Positions 49,566 to 58,312 of a stretch of 64,000 nt of DNA are shown here, piece after piece (position 1 is the stretch's first letter; each line of letters opens with the position of its first letter). The position numbers were made by a program, and so were the translations under genes. The DNA comes from Nocardioides silvaticus (GTDB taxonomy: Bacteria; Actinomycetota; Actinomycetes; Propionibacteriales; Nocardioidaceae), in the NCBI RefSeq assembly GCF_003160695.1, contig NZ_QGDD01000012.1, forward strand, positions 1 through 64,000, in the 5' to 3' direction. The notes beneath the pieces are model-generated. The model saw only the letters and a program-made list of their open reading frames with translations, was not told where the DNA came from and ran no database searches.

Positions 49566-49682
49566 GTGACGACGAACGTCAACCAGGTCGACGAGACCAC
49601 CGAGCCGTCGGAGATGTCCGGCATCGTGCTGGTCCTCTCCCTCATGGCCGTCCTCCTGCTGCTGGTGCTGCTGGTCGCCTGA
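49566..49682 (+). CDS. 38-residue tail-anchored membrane protein
   Basis: GTG start with AAAGG upstream. The product has an acidic, polar N-terminus (VTTNVNQVDETTEPSEMSG) and a C-terminal membrane segment rich in Leu and Val that ends at the stop. The layout is that of a very small tail-anchored protein. It lies 29 bp before cobT. The function is unknown. Confidence 0.5.
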   Translation: MTTNVNQVDETTEPSEMSGIVLVLSLMAVLLLLVLLVA

Positions 49683-49711
49683 CCCGGTCGGAGGGGCGAT
49701 AGGTTCCCACC

Positions 49712-50770
49712 ATGGCCGATCGCCCCTCCTCGACCGGGTCCCCCCTGCCCCCGCCCGACCCCGCGGTCGCGGCCGCCGCCGCCGACCGGCTCGCTGGTCT
49801 CGCGACGCCCGCCGGTGCGCTCGGCCGGCTCGGCGACCTCGCCGTCTGGTTGTCCGCCACTCAGGGGCAGGTGCCGCCGGACCCGCTCACCGACGTCCGG
49901 CTCGTCATCTTCGCCGGGGACCACGGCGTGGCCCGCCACGGCGTCTCGGCGTACCCGCCGGAGATCACCGGCGCGATGGTGCGCACGTTCGTCGCCGGCC
50001 GGGCCGGCGTCTCGGCGCTGGCGGCCGCGCACGACGTCAGCGTCCGCGTCCTCGACCTCGGCGTCGACGACGACCTCGAGGACTTGGCGCCCGAGGTCCG
50101 GGCGCGGAAGGTACGGCGCAGCAGCGGCCCGATCCACCTCGAGGACGCGCTGACAGCGGAGGAGACCCGGCAGGCTCTCGAGGCCGGCCGCGCGATCGCC
50201 GACGAGGAGATCGACGGCGGCGCGCAGCTGCTGCTGAGCGGTGACATGGGCATCGGCAACACGACACCGGCCGCCGCTCTGGTCGCGGCGGCCCTCGGCC
50301 TGCCGGCTGCCGAGGTGACCGGCCGCGGCACCGGCGTCGACGACGCCACCTGGCAGCACAAGGTGGGGGTCATCCAGCAGGCGCTGGACCGGGCCGGCGA
50401 CCGGGTGCTCGACCCTGTCGCCACCCTGACCGCGCTGGGCAGCGCCGATCTCGCGGCCACGACCGGCTACCTCGTCCGCGCCGCCGAGCGCGGCGTCCCC
50501 GTGCTCCTCGACGGCCTGATGTCGGTCGCGTGCGCGCTGACCGCCGACCGGCTCGCGCCCGGGGCGGCGGCCTGGTTCGCCGCTGGTCACCGGTCGACCG
50601 AGCCGGCCCAGACCTTCGCCCTCGCCAAGCTCGGCCTCGAGCCGGTGCTCGACCTCGGCCTGCGGCTCGGCGAGGGGTCCGGCGCGGTCGCCGCGGTGCC
50701 GGTGCTGCGCTCCGCGGTGGCGGTGCTGCGCGACGTGGCGCTGCTCGCGGACCTGCTCCCACCCGAGTGA
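49712..50770 (+). CDS. cobT: nicotinate-nucleotide:dimethylbenzimidazole phosphoribosyltransferase
   Basis: 352 aa, normal length. Signatures are FAGDHGVARHGVSAYP, GDMGIGNTTPAAAL and the C-terminal RLGEGSGA that holds the catalytic Glu. It makes alpha-ribazole phosphate, the activated lower ligand of cobalamin. It is coupled to cobS by a GTGA overlap; cobU lies a little further on the other strand. Confidence 0.93.
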   Translation: MADRPSSTGSPLPPPDPAVAAAAADRLAGLATPAGALGRLGDLAVWLSATQGQVPPDPLTDVRLVIFAGDHGVARHGVSAYPPEITGAMVRTFVAGRAGVSALAAAHDVSVRVLDLGVDDDLEDLAPEVRARKVRRSSGPIHLEDALTAEETRQALEAGRAIADEEIDGGAQLLLSGDMGIGNTTPAAALVAAALGLPAAEVTGRGTGVDDATWQHKVGVIQQALDRAGDRVLDPVATLTALGSADLAATTGYLVRAAERGVPVLLDGLMSVACALTADRLAPGAAAWFAAGHRSTEPAQTFALAKLGLEPVLDLGLRLGEGSGAVAAVPVLRSAVAVLRDVALLADLLPPE

Positions 50771-51543
50771 CGGTGTCGACGTCCCGCCCGGCCGTCCTCG
50801 GCCGCAGCCTGCGGCTGTCCGTGGGCATGCTGACCGCGGTCCCGGTGCCGGCCGTGCTGCGGGTGACGCCCGCCATCGCGACCGGCGCGATGGTGCTGGC
50901 GCCGTTGGCGGTGCTCCCCCTCGGCGCCGCCGTCGGAGCGATCCTGTGGGCCGGCACCGAGACCACCCTGCCGCCCCTGGCCGTCGCGGTCCTGGCGATC
51001 GCGGCCCTCGCCCTCGGCAGCCGGGCCCTCCATCTCGACGGCCTCTCCGACGTCGCCGACGGACTGACCGCCTCCTACGACCGCGAGCGCTCGCTGGCGG
51101 TCATGAAGAGCGGCGCCGCCGGGCCGGCCGGGGTGGTGGCGGTGGTGCTGGTGCTCGGGGCGCAGGCGGCCGCGCTGGCGTCGTACGTCGACGACGTGCG
51201 GTCCGCCGTCGTCGCCGGCGCCCTCGTCTGTGCCGCGCGGGCCGCGCTGTGGATCACCTGCGCCAGCCCGGTGCGGCCCGCCCGCCCGGACGGGCTCGGC
51301 GCCACCTTCACCCGGCGGGTGCCCGGCTGGTGGACCCTGCTCGGCTGGGCCGGCCTCGCCGCCGCCGCGACCATCGTCCATCCCTGGCGCGGCCCGCTCG
51401 CCGTCGGCCTGGCGTTCCTCGTGGTGGTGGTCCTGGTCGTCCGAGCCGCCCGGCGGTTCGGCGGGGTCACCGGCGACGTCTTCGGCGCGGCGATCGAGCT
51501 GGCGCTGACGACGATGCTGGTGGGGTTGGCGGGAGCGGTCTAG
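50767..51543 (+). CDS. cobS: adenosylcobinamide-GDP ribazoletransferase (cobalamin synthase)
   Basis: 258 aa from GTG 50,767 (overlaps the cobT stop). The active-site motif HLDGLSDVADGL (about 90-101) with its aspartates and several membrane segments mark CobS. It joins adenosylcobinamide-GDP to alpha-ribazole in the membrane, the last step of cobalamin assembly. The 3' end overlaps the convergent VOC gene by 4 bp. Confidence 0.9.
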   Translation: MTVSTSRPAVLGRSLRLSVGMLTAVPVPAVLRVTPAIATGAMVLAPLAVLPLGAAVGAILWAGTETTLPPLAVAVLAIAALALGSRALHLDGLSDVADGLTASYDRERSLAVMKSGAAGPAGVVAVVLVLGAQAAALASYVDDVRSAVVAGALVCAARAALWITCASPVRPARPDGLGATFTRRVPGWWTLLGWAGLAAAATIVHPWRGPLAVGLAFLVVVVLVVRAARRFGGVTGDVFGAAIELALTTMLVGLAGAV

Positions 51544-51902
51544 CCCGCCAGGCAGAGGCAGAACGGGTGGCCGGCGGGGTCGAGGAAGACCCGGAACGTC
51601 GTGCCCGGCTGGTGGGGGTGCTTGGTGGCGCCGAGGGCGAGCGTCGCAGCCTCAGCCTCGTCGAGGTCGTCGACGTCGACATCGAGGTGCATCTGCTGAG
51701 GGACGGCCTGGCCGGGCCACTCCGGGGCGCGGTAGTCGTCGATGCGCTGGAAGTCGAAGAACCTGTCTCCCGACCGCACCTTCGCCCACCTTGCGTCGTC
51801 GTCGACGGACCACTCCCAGCCGAGCAGCCCGGCGTAGAAGCGCGCCAGGGCGGCCGGGTCGGGGCAGTCGATCACGAACACCGGATTGCGTGCGATAGCC
51901 AT
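51540..51902 (-). CDS. VOC-superfamily (glyoxalase-like) protein
   Basis: 120 aa. A single VOC module with NPVFVIDCPDPAALARFYAGLLGW at the start and VFLDPAGHPFCLC at the end. Glyoxalase-like folds serve many roles, from metal enzymes to drug-binding proteins; no particular role is shown. Monocistronic, between cobS and cobU. Confidence 0.8.
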   Translation of the reverse strand: MAIARNPVFVIDCPDPAALARFYAGLLGWEWSVDDDARWAKVRSGDRFFDFQRIDDYRAPEWPGQAVPQQMHLDVDVDDLDEAEAATLALGATKHPHQPGTTFRVFLDPAGHPFCLCLAG

Positions 51903-51940
51903 GCGGACAACCTAGGCGGGTGTGCCGACAGGCCGGTGGT

Positions 51941-52456
51941 TCAGAGCCGCAGCACCCGCCCGGCGACGACGAGGTGGACCTCGTCGCAGACGCTGCCGAC
52001 GCGCTGGTTCAGCGTGCCGAGCAGGTCACGGAACAGCCGACCCGACCGGTGCTCGGGGACGACGCCGAGCCCGACCTCGTTGGTGACGACCACGACGGGG
52101 TGGGTGCTCGCCCGCAGGGTGGCGACGAGACCCGTGGTGCGGGCGGCGACGTGCGCCTCGACGTCGTCGACCGGTGCCTCCCAGAGGTCGGCCTCGCTGA
52201 TGATCGCGTCGAGCCAGGTGCCGAGGCAGTCGAGGAGCACCGGGCCGGTGGCGTCGGCGAGCGCGACCGCGACGTCGGTGGTCTCGACCGTTCCCCAGGT
52301 CGGGGGGCGGCGCTCGCGATGGCGGGTGATGCGGGCAGCCCAGTCGGCGTCGTCGTACGTCGGGCCGGCGGCGAGATAGGTCGTCGCCGGCTCGTCGGCG
52401 AGCAGCGCCTCGGCATGGGCGGACTTGCCCGACCGCACGCCACCGGTCACCAGCAC
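51941..52456 (-). CDS. cobU: adenosylcobinamide kinase / guanylyltransferase
   Basis: 171 aa from GTG 52,456; a TTG at 52,480 would overlap the RNB gene. The P-loop GGVRSGKS begins near residue 5, then HRERRPPTW with the GMP-linked His region, LDCLGTW and VTNEVGLGVVP. It phosphorylates adenosylcobinamide and attaches GMP, giving the CobS substrate. It is downstream of the RNB nuclease gene. Confidence 0.9.
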   Translation of the reverse strand: MLVTGGVRSGKSAHAEALLADEPATTYLAAGPTYDDADWAARITRHRERRPPTWGTVETTDVAVALADATGPVLLDCLGTWLDAIISEADLWEAPVDDVEAHVAARTTGLVATLRASTHPVVVVTNEVGLGVVPEHRSGRLFRDLLGTLNQRVGSVCDEVHLVVAGRVLRL

Positions 52457-52472
52457 CCGGCCGAGCCGACCC

Positions 52473-53909
52473 TCAGCCAAGGCGGAAGGCCACCTTCCGC
52501 GTCGCGAGGTCGGCGGACTCGAGCCGCACCCGGATCTCGGTGCCGAGCGGCAGGTCGGCGTCGCTGGTGACCGGCGCCTCGACACCGATCTCGGACAGCA
52601 CGACGACGCCCCTCTTCTCGTCGTCCTCGCGCACGCTCGTGACGACCCCTGCGAACTCCTCGCCGACCCGTCCCGCGAGCAGGCCGGCCTCGATGACGTC
52701 CAGCACGGCCCGCTCGTAGGACCCCGCGCGCCGCGCGGAGTCCGCGAGCGTCCCGGGCAGGTCGGGCAGCGCGGCGCGCACCCAGTCAGGCACCTCCTCG
52801 CCCCCGCACAGCGCCACGCACACCTCGCCGGCGTAGCGGTCGCCGAGGCGGCGGAGAGGCGCGGTGACATGGGCGTACGGCGCCGCGATCGCGGCGTGCT
52901 CGTGCTCGGCCGGGACCTCGCCGTCGAACGCGGCGTAGCCGCTCCCCCGCAGCAGCCGGGTGCACGCCACCACCATCGCCTGGTGGGCCGGGTCCGCCGG
53001 GTCGAGCGAGCGGATGAACGCGTCGTAGGAGGTCTGCTCGGGCCACTCGATGCGAAGACCCTTCGCGACCCGGCGCAGCCGGGCGACGTCGCGCGGGTCG
53101 GCCTGCGGCAGCGTGCGGAGCAGGCCGATCTCTCCGCCGATCATCAGGCTCGCGGCGCAGATCCCGGTGAGCAGCGAGATCTGCGCGTTCCACAGCTCGA
53201 CCGGCAGCTGCTGACGGAGCTCGAGACGGAACGACCCGTCCTCGCCGACCGCCACCTCCTGCTCGGGCAGCGGCAGCGAGATGCCGCCGCGTGCCTCCTC
53301 CTGCTGCTCGCGCAGCTGACCGACCTCGCGCAGCAGCTGGAGCACCTCGCCCGCGGAACCGTCGTCGAGGGCGGCCTGCGCGCCGTCGTACGTCAGCCGC
53401 TCGCGGGAGCGCACCAGCGCCCGCTCTACGTGGACGTCGGTCGGCGTACCGGCGGCGTCGAGGGTGATCGTCCAGAGCAGCGCCGGTCGCACCTGGTCGG
53501 GCAGCAGCGACGCGGCAGCCTCCGAGAGGGCCGGCGGGTGGAGCGGGATCCGGCTGCCGGCGCCGTACAACGTCTCGCCGCGGGCGTGCGCCTCGACGTC
53601 GACCGGGTCGCCGGGGCGGACGAACGCCGCGACGTCGGCGATCGCGTAGTGCACGACGAACCCGTCGCCGTCCGGCTCGATGTGGAGCGCCTGGTCGAGG
53701 TCCATCGAGCCCTCGGGGTCGATGGTGAGGAACGGGATGTCGGTGCGGTCGAGGTCCGGCAGCGTCGGCGCCGCGGCGGCCTCCTCGGCCGCCTTCAGCA
53801 CCTCGGCGGGGAACCCGCCAGGCAGCTCGAGCTCGCGCTCGACCTCCGCGAGTGCCTCCCGCAGGGCGTCGGAGCCGTCCCTGACCCGGACCACGAGGTT
53901 GCTCGGCAT
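52473..53909 (-). CDS. RNase II/R-family exoribonuclease (RNB domain)
   Basis: 478 aa. The RNB catalytic core DPEGSMDLDQAL (Asp cluster near 64-75) and the VTAPLRRLGDRYAGEV segment near 350 are clear. N-terminal cold-shock domains of RNase R are missing, and only a short C-terminal S1-like part is present. This short form is common in actinobacteria. It degrades RNA from the 3' end. It overlaps the upstream end of cobU if that gene starts at its TTG. Confidence 0.85.
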   Translation of the reverse strand: MPSNLVVRVRDGSDALREALAEVERELELPGGFPAEVLKAAEEAAAAPTLPDLDRTDIPFLTIDPEGSMDLDQALHIEPDGDGFVVHYAIADVAAFVRPGDPVDVEAHARGETLYGAGSRIPLHPPALSEAAASLLPDQVRPALLWTITLDAAGTPTDVHVERALVRSRERLTYDGAQAALDDGSAGEVLQLLREVGQLREQQEEARGGISLPLPEQEVAVGEDGSFRLELRQQLPVELWNAQISLLTGICAASLMIGGEIGLLRTLPQADPRDVARLRRVAKGLRIEWPEQTSYDAFIRSLDPADPAHQAMVVACTRLLRGSGYAAFDGEVPAEHEHAAIAAPYAHVTAPLRRLGDRYAGEVCVALCGGEEVPDWVRAALPDLPGTLADSARRAGSYERAVLDVIEAGLLAGRVGEEFAGVVTSVREDDEKRGVVVLSEIGVEAPVTSDADLPLGTEIRVRLESADLATRKVAFRLG

Positions 53910-53977
53910 GCGTCGACCCTAACGGGATCCCGTTCACCTGATGGACGGGTGGCGTTCGGCTACTACGCTGGGCGGCG

Positions 53978-54757
53978 ATGTTGATCCTGCTTCCACCGAG
54001 CGAGGGGAAGTCGGCCCCCGGACGGGGCCGACCGCTCGAGCTGAAGACCCTGTCGCAGCCGTCGCTCACCCCCGCCCGCGAGCGGGTGCTGGACGCGCTC
54101 GTGGGGCTCTGCCGTGACCAGCCGGACCACGCCGCGACGGTCCTCGGCCTGTCCCGCTCGCAGCTCGACCTGGTCGCTCGCAACGCGACGCTGACCGACG
54201 CGCCGACGGCGCGGGCCGACCGGATCTACGACGGGGTCCTCTACGAGGCGCTCGACCTGCCGTCGCTCTCCTCGTCGGCCAAGCGCCGCGCGGCGTCACG
54301 GCTGGCGATCACCTCGAGCCTCTTCGGAATGGTGCGGGTGGGCGACCGGATCCCGGCGTACCGCCTCTCCGGCGACGCCTGCATGCCCGGCCTCGGCCCG
54401 GTGGCCGGCTGGTGGCGCGAGTCGCTCGGCGAGGCCGTGACCGACGCGATGGGCAAGGGCTTGCTGGTGGACCTGCGGTCGAGCATGTACGCCGGCTTCT
54501 GGCGGCCGCCCGCCGAGCTGGCGCCGCGCGTGGCGACCGTCCGGGTGCTGCACGAGGTGGCCGGACGCCGACAGGTCGTCAGCCACTTCAACAAGGCCAC
54601 CAAGGGCCGGCTGGTCCGGGCGCTGCTCGAGGACGGCCGCGACCCCCGCACCCCCGCCGCGCTGGCAGGCGTGCTCACCGACCTCGGCTGGCAGGTCGAG
54701 ATCGACGAGCCCACCAAGAAGGGCACCCAGCTCGACGTGATCGTCAGCGAGGTCTGA
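53978..54757 (+). CDS. yaaA: YaaA family peroxide-stress protein (DUF328)
   Basis: 259 aa. Family motifs are ILLPPSEGKS at the start, YDGVLYEALDL, and SHFNKATKGR near the C-terminus. YaaA binds DNA and lowers intracellular iron in E. coli under peroxide stress; the same role here is by family only. It is divergent from the RNB gene and convergent with the RNase H fusion gene. Confidence 0.85.
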   Translation: MLILLPPSEGKSAPGRGRPLELKTLSQPSLTPARERVLDALVGLCRDQPDHAATVLGLSRSQLDLVARNATLTDAPTARADRIYDGVLYEALDLPSLSSSAKRRAASRLAITSSLFGMVRVGDRIPAYRLSGDACMPGLGPVAGWWRESLGEAVTDAMGKGLLVDLRSSMYAGFWRPPAELAPRVATVRVLHEVAGRRQVVSHFNKATKGRLVRALLEDGRDPRTPAALAGVLTDLGWQVEIDEPTKKGTQLDVIVSEV

Positions 54758-54765
54758 CTAACCGG

Positions 54766-55995
54766 TCACCAACGGCCGGTGTCGAGCAAGGACCGGCGGC
54801 CCGGCGGCAGCGCGTTGTAGAGCCGCATCGAGCTGCGGTGGCCGCCCGGCGCCGCAGGGTCCGGGTAGAACGAGACGACGCTGACCGACGCCGGGCTCAG
54901 CTCCATGCGGAACACCGCCTCGAGCGGTGCGTCGAGGGTCGCGGCGACCAGGGTCTTGATCGGCGTCACGTGGCTGACCACGACGACGGTGCGACCGGCG
55001 TGCTGCTCCAGGACGCGGCGCAGGCCCGCGCGGACCCGCTCCTCGACCGTGCGGAACGACTCCCCGCCGGGCGGCGGTGCGTCCAGGTCGCCGAGCCAGG
55101 CCTCGAACGACTCCTTGTGCCGCTCGGCCACCTCGACGAAGGTCAGTCCGTCCCAGGCGCCGAACTCCATCTCGGCGAAGCCGGGCTCCTCCTCCAGCGG
55201 CAGGCCGAGCTCGGCAGCGATGATCTCCGCCGACTCGCGGGTGCGTCGTACGGGCGAGCAGACGACCGCGTCGATCCGGTCCTTGAGGTCGGTCAGCCAG
55301 GCCGCGGTCTCGCGGACCTGGCCACGGCCCTCCTCGCTCAGCCCCGGGTTGTCGCCGCCGAGGCCGCCGGAGAACCGCTTGCCCGAGGTGTGCGGGGTGA
55401 CGCCGTGGCGCACCAGCACCAGCGTCGTGGGCGAGCCCGGCGTCCACGGGGTCCCGGCCTGCTCGACGCCGACCGATGCGGACGGGCTCTCGAGCTCCTC
55501 GATGAGCGACTCGTCCTCAGCGTCGGCGCCGTCCGCGGGGCTGGCGCCGGCGAAGGTGACGCCTTCCCGGGTGCCGTCGAGCGCCTCGTTGGCGAGCCGG
55601 TCGGCGTGCTTGTTGTGCTCCCGCGGCACCCAGGTGTAGGTCGTGCCGAACGGCGCCAGGCGGTTGGCCTCCATCGCCAGCGGCTTCATGTCGGGGTGCT
55701 TGATCTTCCAGCGGCCGCTCATCTGCTCGACGACCAGCTTCGAGTCCATCCGGACCTCGATGTCGGCTCCGGGCGCGAACTCCTCGGCCAGCTTGAGGCC
55801 GGCGATCAAGCCGGAGTACTCCGCGACGTTGTTGGTCGCGACGCCCAGCGTGCGGCCGTCCTCGGCGATGACCTCGCCGGTCTCGGCGTCCTTGAGGACC
55901 GCCCCGTAGGCCGCTGGCCCGGGGTTGCCGCGTGAGCCGCCGTCCGCCTCGATGACGACCGACCGCGGACCGCCCTCCTGCCCGGCGTCCGCCAC
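54766..55995 (-). CDS. bifunctional RNase HI / CobC-type phosphatase
   Basis: 409 aa. Residues 1-140 are RNase HI with its acidic residues in IEADGGSRGNPG (Asp18), NNVAEYSG, RMDSK and HADRLANEA. Residues ~190-400 are a histidine phosphatase (LVRHGVTPHT, then later SHVTP). The fusion matches Rv2228c of M. tuberculosis. The second domain can act as alpha-ribazole phosphatase in cobalamin synthesis, which suits cobT, cobS and cobU nearby. The DUF164 and Nif3 genes precede it, as in other actinobacteria. Confidence 0.9.
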   Translation of the reverse strand: MADAGQEGGPRSVVIEADGGSRGNPGPAAYGAVLKDAETGEVIAEDGRTLGVATNNVAEYSGLIAGLKLAEEFAPGADIEVRMDSKLVVEQMSGRWKIKHPDMKPLAMEANRLAPFGTTYTWVPREHNKHADRLANEALDGTREGVTFAGASPADGADAEDESLIEELESPSASVGVEQAGTPWTPGSPTTLVLVRHGVTPHTSGKRFSGGLGGDNPGLSEEGRGQVRETAAWLTDLKDRIDAVVCSPVRRTRESAEIIAAELGLPLEEEPGFAEMEFGAWDGLTFVEVAERHKESFEAWLGDLDAPPPGGESFRTVEERVRAGLRRVLEQHAGRTVVVVSHVTPIKTLVAATLDAPLEAVFRMELSPASVSVVSFYPDPAAPGGHRSSMRLYNALPPGRRSLLDTGRW

Positions 55996-55996
55996 C

Positions 55997-56740
55997 TCAG
56001 AGCCCGCTCTCGCTGGTGCGGACGAGGATCCGCTGGCACTGCTCGCAGCGCACCACGTCGTCCTCGGCCTTGGTGCGGATGTCGGCGATCTCCGCCGGGT
56101 CGAGCGTCATCATGCAGCCGCCGCACTGCCGCGCCCGCAGCTCGGCGGCGGCGACGCCGTTCTTGCTGGCCCGCAGCCGGTCGTAGAGCGCGAGCAGGTC
56201 GGCGGGCAGGGCTGCGACGACGGGCTCGCGATCGGCGGCGATGCGGGCCAGGTCGGCGTCGATCTCGGCGTGCTTCTCGTCGCGGGCCGCAGTCACGGCG
56301 GCGATCCGCTCGTCGGTCTCGGCGAGGTCGGCCTTCATCGTCGCCAGGTCCTGCTGGGCCGACTCGAGGTCCTCCATGACCTCGAGCTCCTCGTCCTCCA
56401 GGGTCGCGATCCGGCGCTCCAGCGACTCGAGCTCGTGCTGCATCCGCTCGAGGTCCTTGGGGTTGGTGATCAGCCCCTGATCCATCCGGTCCCGGTCGCG
56501 CTTGCGGCGGGCCTTGACCTGCTCGACGTCGGCGTCGGCCTTCTCCTGGGCGACGACGAGGTCGTCGACGACGATCTGCTGGTCGCGGCTGCGGCCGAGC
56601 ACGTCGGACCGGCGCACGGTGAGCTGCGCGAGCTCGGCGTCCTCCGGGAGGTGCGCGCGCTGGTGCTTTCGCTGGTCGGCGGCCGAGTCGAGCTTCTGGA
56701 GGTCGAGCAGCTTCAGCTGGGCGTCCGGGTCGGCCTTCAT
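55997..56740 (-). CDS. coiled-coil and C4 zinc-ribbon protein (DUF164)
   Basis: 247 aa. The first ~180 residues form a long antiparallel coiled coil (ERMQHELESLERRIATLEDEE), and the C-terminus has CGGCM...CEQC, a zinc ribbon (about 205-240). Family members are conserved in many bacteria, with a proposed nucleic-acid role that is not settled. Its start overlaps the Nif3-like gene stop by 4 bp, and it precedes the RNase H-CobC fusion. Confidence 0.85.
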   Translation of the reverse strand: MKADPDAQLKLLDLQKLDSAADQRKHQRAHLPEDAELAQLTVRRSDVLGRSRDQQIVVDDLVVAQEKADADVEQVKARRKRDRDRMDQGLITNPKDLERMQHELESLERRIATLEDEELEVMEDLESAQQDLATMKADLAETDERIAAVTAARDEKHAEIDADLARIAADREPVVAALPADLLALYDRLRASKNGVAAAELRARQCGGCMMTLDPAEIADIRTKAEDDVVRCEQCQRILVRTSESGL

Positions 56741-57855
56741 AGTCGCATTGTCCAGGGATCGGTGCAGAGCTCACTCACCCGGGTCTCGACGTCGTTGCCC
56801 AGCGCATCACCGAGGCGGGCCGCGACCACCGGCAGCCAGGTCCACTCCGCGGCCCAGTGGGCGACGTCGACCAGCGCCGGGCCGTTCTTCTCGGCGAACT
56901 CGGCCGCCGGGTGGTGGCGCAGGTCGCTGGTCACGTAGACGTCCACGTCCGACGCCGCGACCCGGTCGAGCAGGAAGTCGCCGGCACCGCCGCACACGGC
57001 GACCCTCCGTACGGCGCGCTCCGGGTCGCCCGCCACGCGGACGCCGTGCTGGGTGGCGGGCAGGGCGTCGGCCACGCTCTGCGCGAACTCCGCCAGCGTG
57101 GTCGCCGGCAGGGTGCCGATCCGCCCCGTCCCGGTCACCACCGTGCCGGGGTCGGCGAGCTCGACGACGTCGTACGCCGGCTCCTCGTAGGGGTGCGCGG
57201 CGAGCATCGCTCGCACGACCTGCGTGCGGAGGTGCCGGGCGAGCACGACCTCCACCCGCACCTCGGCGACGGTCTCGATCTCGCCGACGGTGCCGATCGT
57301 GGGGTTGGCGCCCTCCAGGGGCCGGAACCGGCCCTCGCCGGACGTGCTGAACGAGGCGAAGTCGTAGTCGCCGATCCGGCCGGCCCCAGCCTCCGCGATG
57401 GCGGCGCGCACAGGAGCCGCCGCGTCGGACGGCACGAACACGGTGAGCTTGTCGAAGCTGTCGCCGCGCGCCGGGACCAGCGGCTCCAGGTCGCCTAGCC
57501 CGAGGGCCACGGCCATCGCCTCCGACACCCCGTCAACGGCCTGGTCGGCGTTCGTGTGCGCGGTCAGCAGCGCGCACCCGGCGCGGGCCAGGGTGGCGAG
57601 GGTGCGGCCCTTCGACGTGGTCGCCGCGAACCCGTGCACCGGCTTGAGGAACAGCGGGTGGTGCACCACGAGCAGGTCGGCCTTCCAGTCGGCGGCCTCC
57701 TCGGCAACGGCCGGCGACGGGTCGACGGCGAACATCACCTTCTTGACCGACTGCTCCGGGTCGCCGTACACGAGGCCGACGGCGTCCCAGTCCTCGGCGG
57801 TCGCAGGCGGGTACCACTCATGGATCAGGGAGACGAGGTCCTTGAGCGTTGGCAT
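56737..57855 (-). CDS. Nif3-like dinuclear metal centre protein (DUF34)
   Basis: 372 aa, the long form with an inserted PII/CutA1-like domain between the two halves. Metal ligands are seen in VVHHPLFLK, AHTNAD and the C-terminal ...VDVAHWAAEW segment. GTP cyclohydrolase I type-2 activity and a metal-chaperone role have both been proposed for the family. It is the first gene of a three-gene minus-strand operon. Confidence 0.88.
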   Translation of the reverse strand: MPTLKDLVSLIHEWYPPATAEDWDAVGLVYGDPEQSVKKVMFAVDPSPAVAEEAADWKADLLVVHHPLFLKPVHGFAATTSKGRTLATLARAGCALLTAHTNADQAVDGVSEAMAVALGLGDLEPLVPARGDSFDKLTVFVPSDAAAPVRAAIAEAGAGRIGDYDFASFSTSGEGRFRPLEGANPTIGTVGEIETVAEVRVEVVLARHLRTQVVRAMLAAHPYEEPAYDVVELADPGTVVTGTGRIGTLPATTLAEFAQSVADALPATQHGVRVAGDPERAVRRVAVCGGAGDFLLDRVAASDVDVYVTSDLRHHPAAEFAEKNGPALVDVAHWAAEWTWLPVVAARLGDALGNDVETRVSELCTDPWTMRL

Positions 57856-57940
57856 GCGGTCAACCTACTGGGGCGCCGCGGATGCCTGCCGGGGTGCGGG
57901 CCGTTGCTACCGTGGAGGCGTACCGGCGAAGGCCGGTCAC

Positions 57941-57980
57941 CCGGACGAGGGAGCCGTACCCGGAGGGCGACAAGACGGCC
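57941..57980 (+). promoter_or_regulatory. guanidine-III riboswitch (ykkC-III)
   Basis: The core CCGGACGAGG - CCGTACCCGG - GACAAGACGG matches, piece by piece and in order, the pattern I remember for the guanidine-III pseudoknot aptamer. It ends 14 bp upstream of the SMR start codon, so it probably opens the ribosome-binding site (GGAG, 57,986) when guanidine binds. Confidence 0.85.
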
Positions 57981-57994
57981 ACCTTGGAGTGGTC

Positions 57995-58309
57995 ATGTCC
58001 TGGCTCGTCCTTCTCGTCTCCGGTGTCCTCGAGGCCGTCTGGGCCGTCGCGCTCGGACGGTCCGACGGCTTCTCGCGCCTCGGCCCCACCACGGTGTTCG
58101 GGGTCGCGCTCCTGCTCAGCATGGGCGGCCTCGCCTACGCGATGCGGGAGCTGCCGACCGGCACCGCCTACGCCGTCTGGGTCGGTGTCGGCGCCTCACT
58201 CACGGTCGCCTTCGGGTGGTTCGCTGGCGGCGACCCGGTGCGCCCGGCGCAGGTGCTGCTCGTGCTAGGACTCGTCGGCTGCATCGTGGGTCTCAAGCTG
58301 ACCCACTGA
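57995..58309 (+). CDS. gdx: SMR-family guanidinium exporter (Gdx/SugE type)
   Basis: 104 aa with four membrane segments. Gdx signatures are Glu13 and Trp16 in VLEAVWAVALGRS and the loop LPTGTAYAVW (about 55-65). Gdx exchanges guanidinium for protons, as an antiparallel dimer. A guanidine-III riboswitch lies immediately upstream, which confirms the substrate class. Single-gene guanidine control; no carboxylase or hydrolase genes are next to it. Confidence 0.9.
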   Translation: MSWLVLLVSGVLEAVWAVALGRSDGFSRLGPTTVFGVALLLSMGGLAYAMRELPTGTAYAVWVGVGASLTVAFGWFAGGDPVRPAQVLLVLGLVGCIVGLKLTH

Positions 58310-58312
58310 TCG

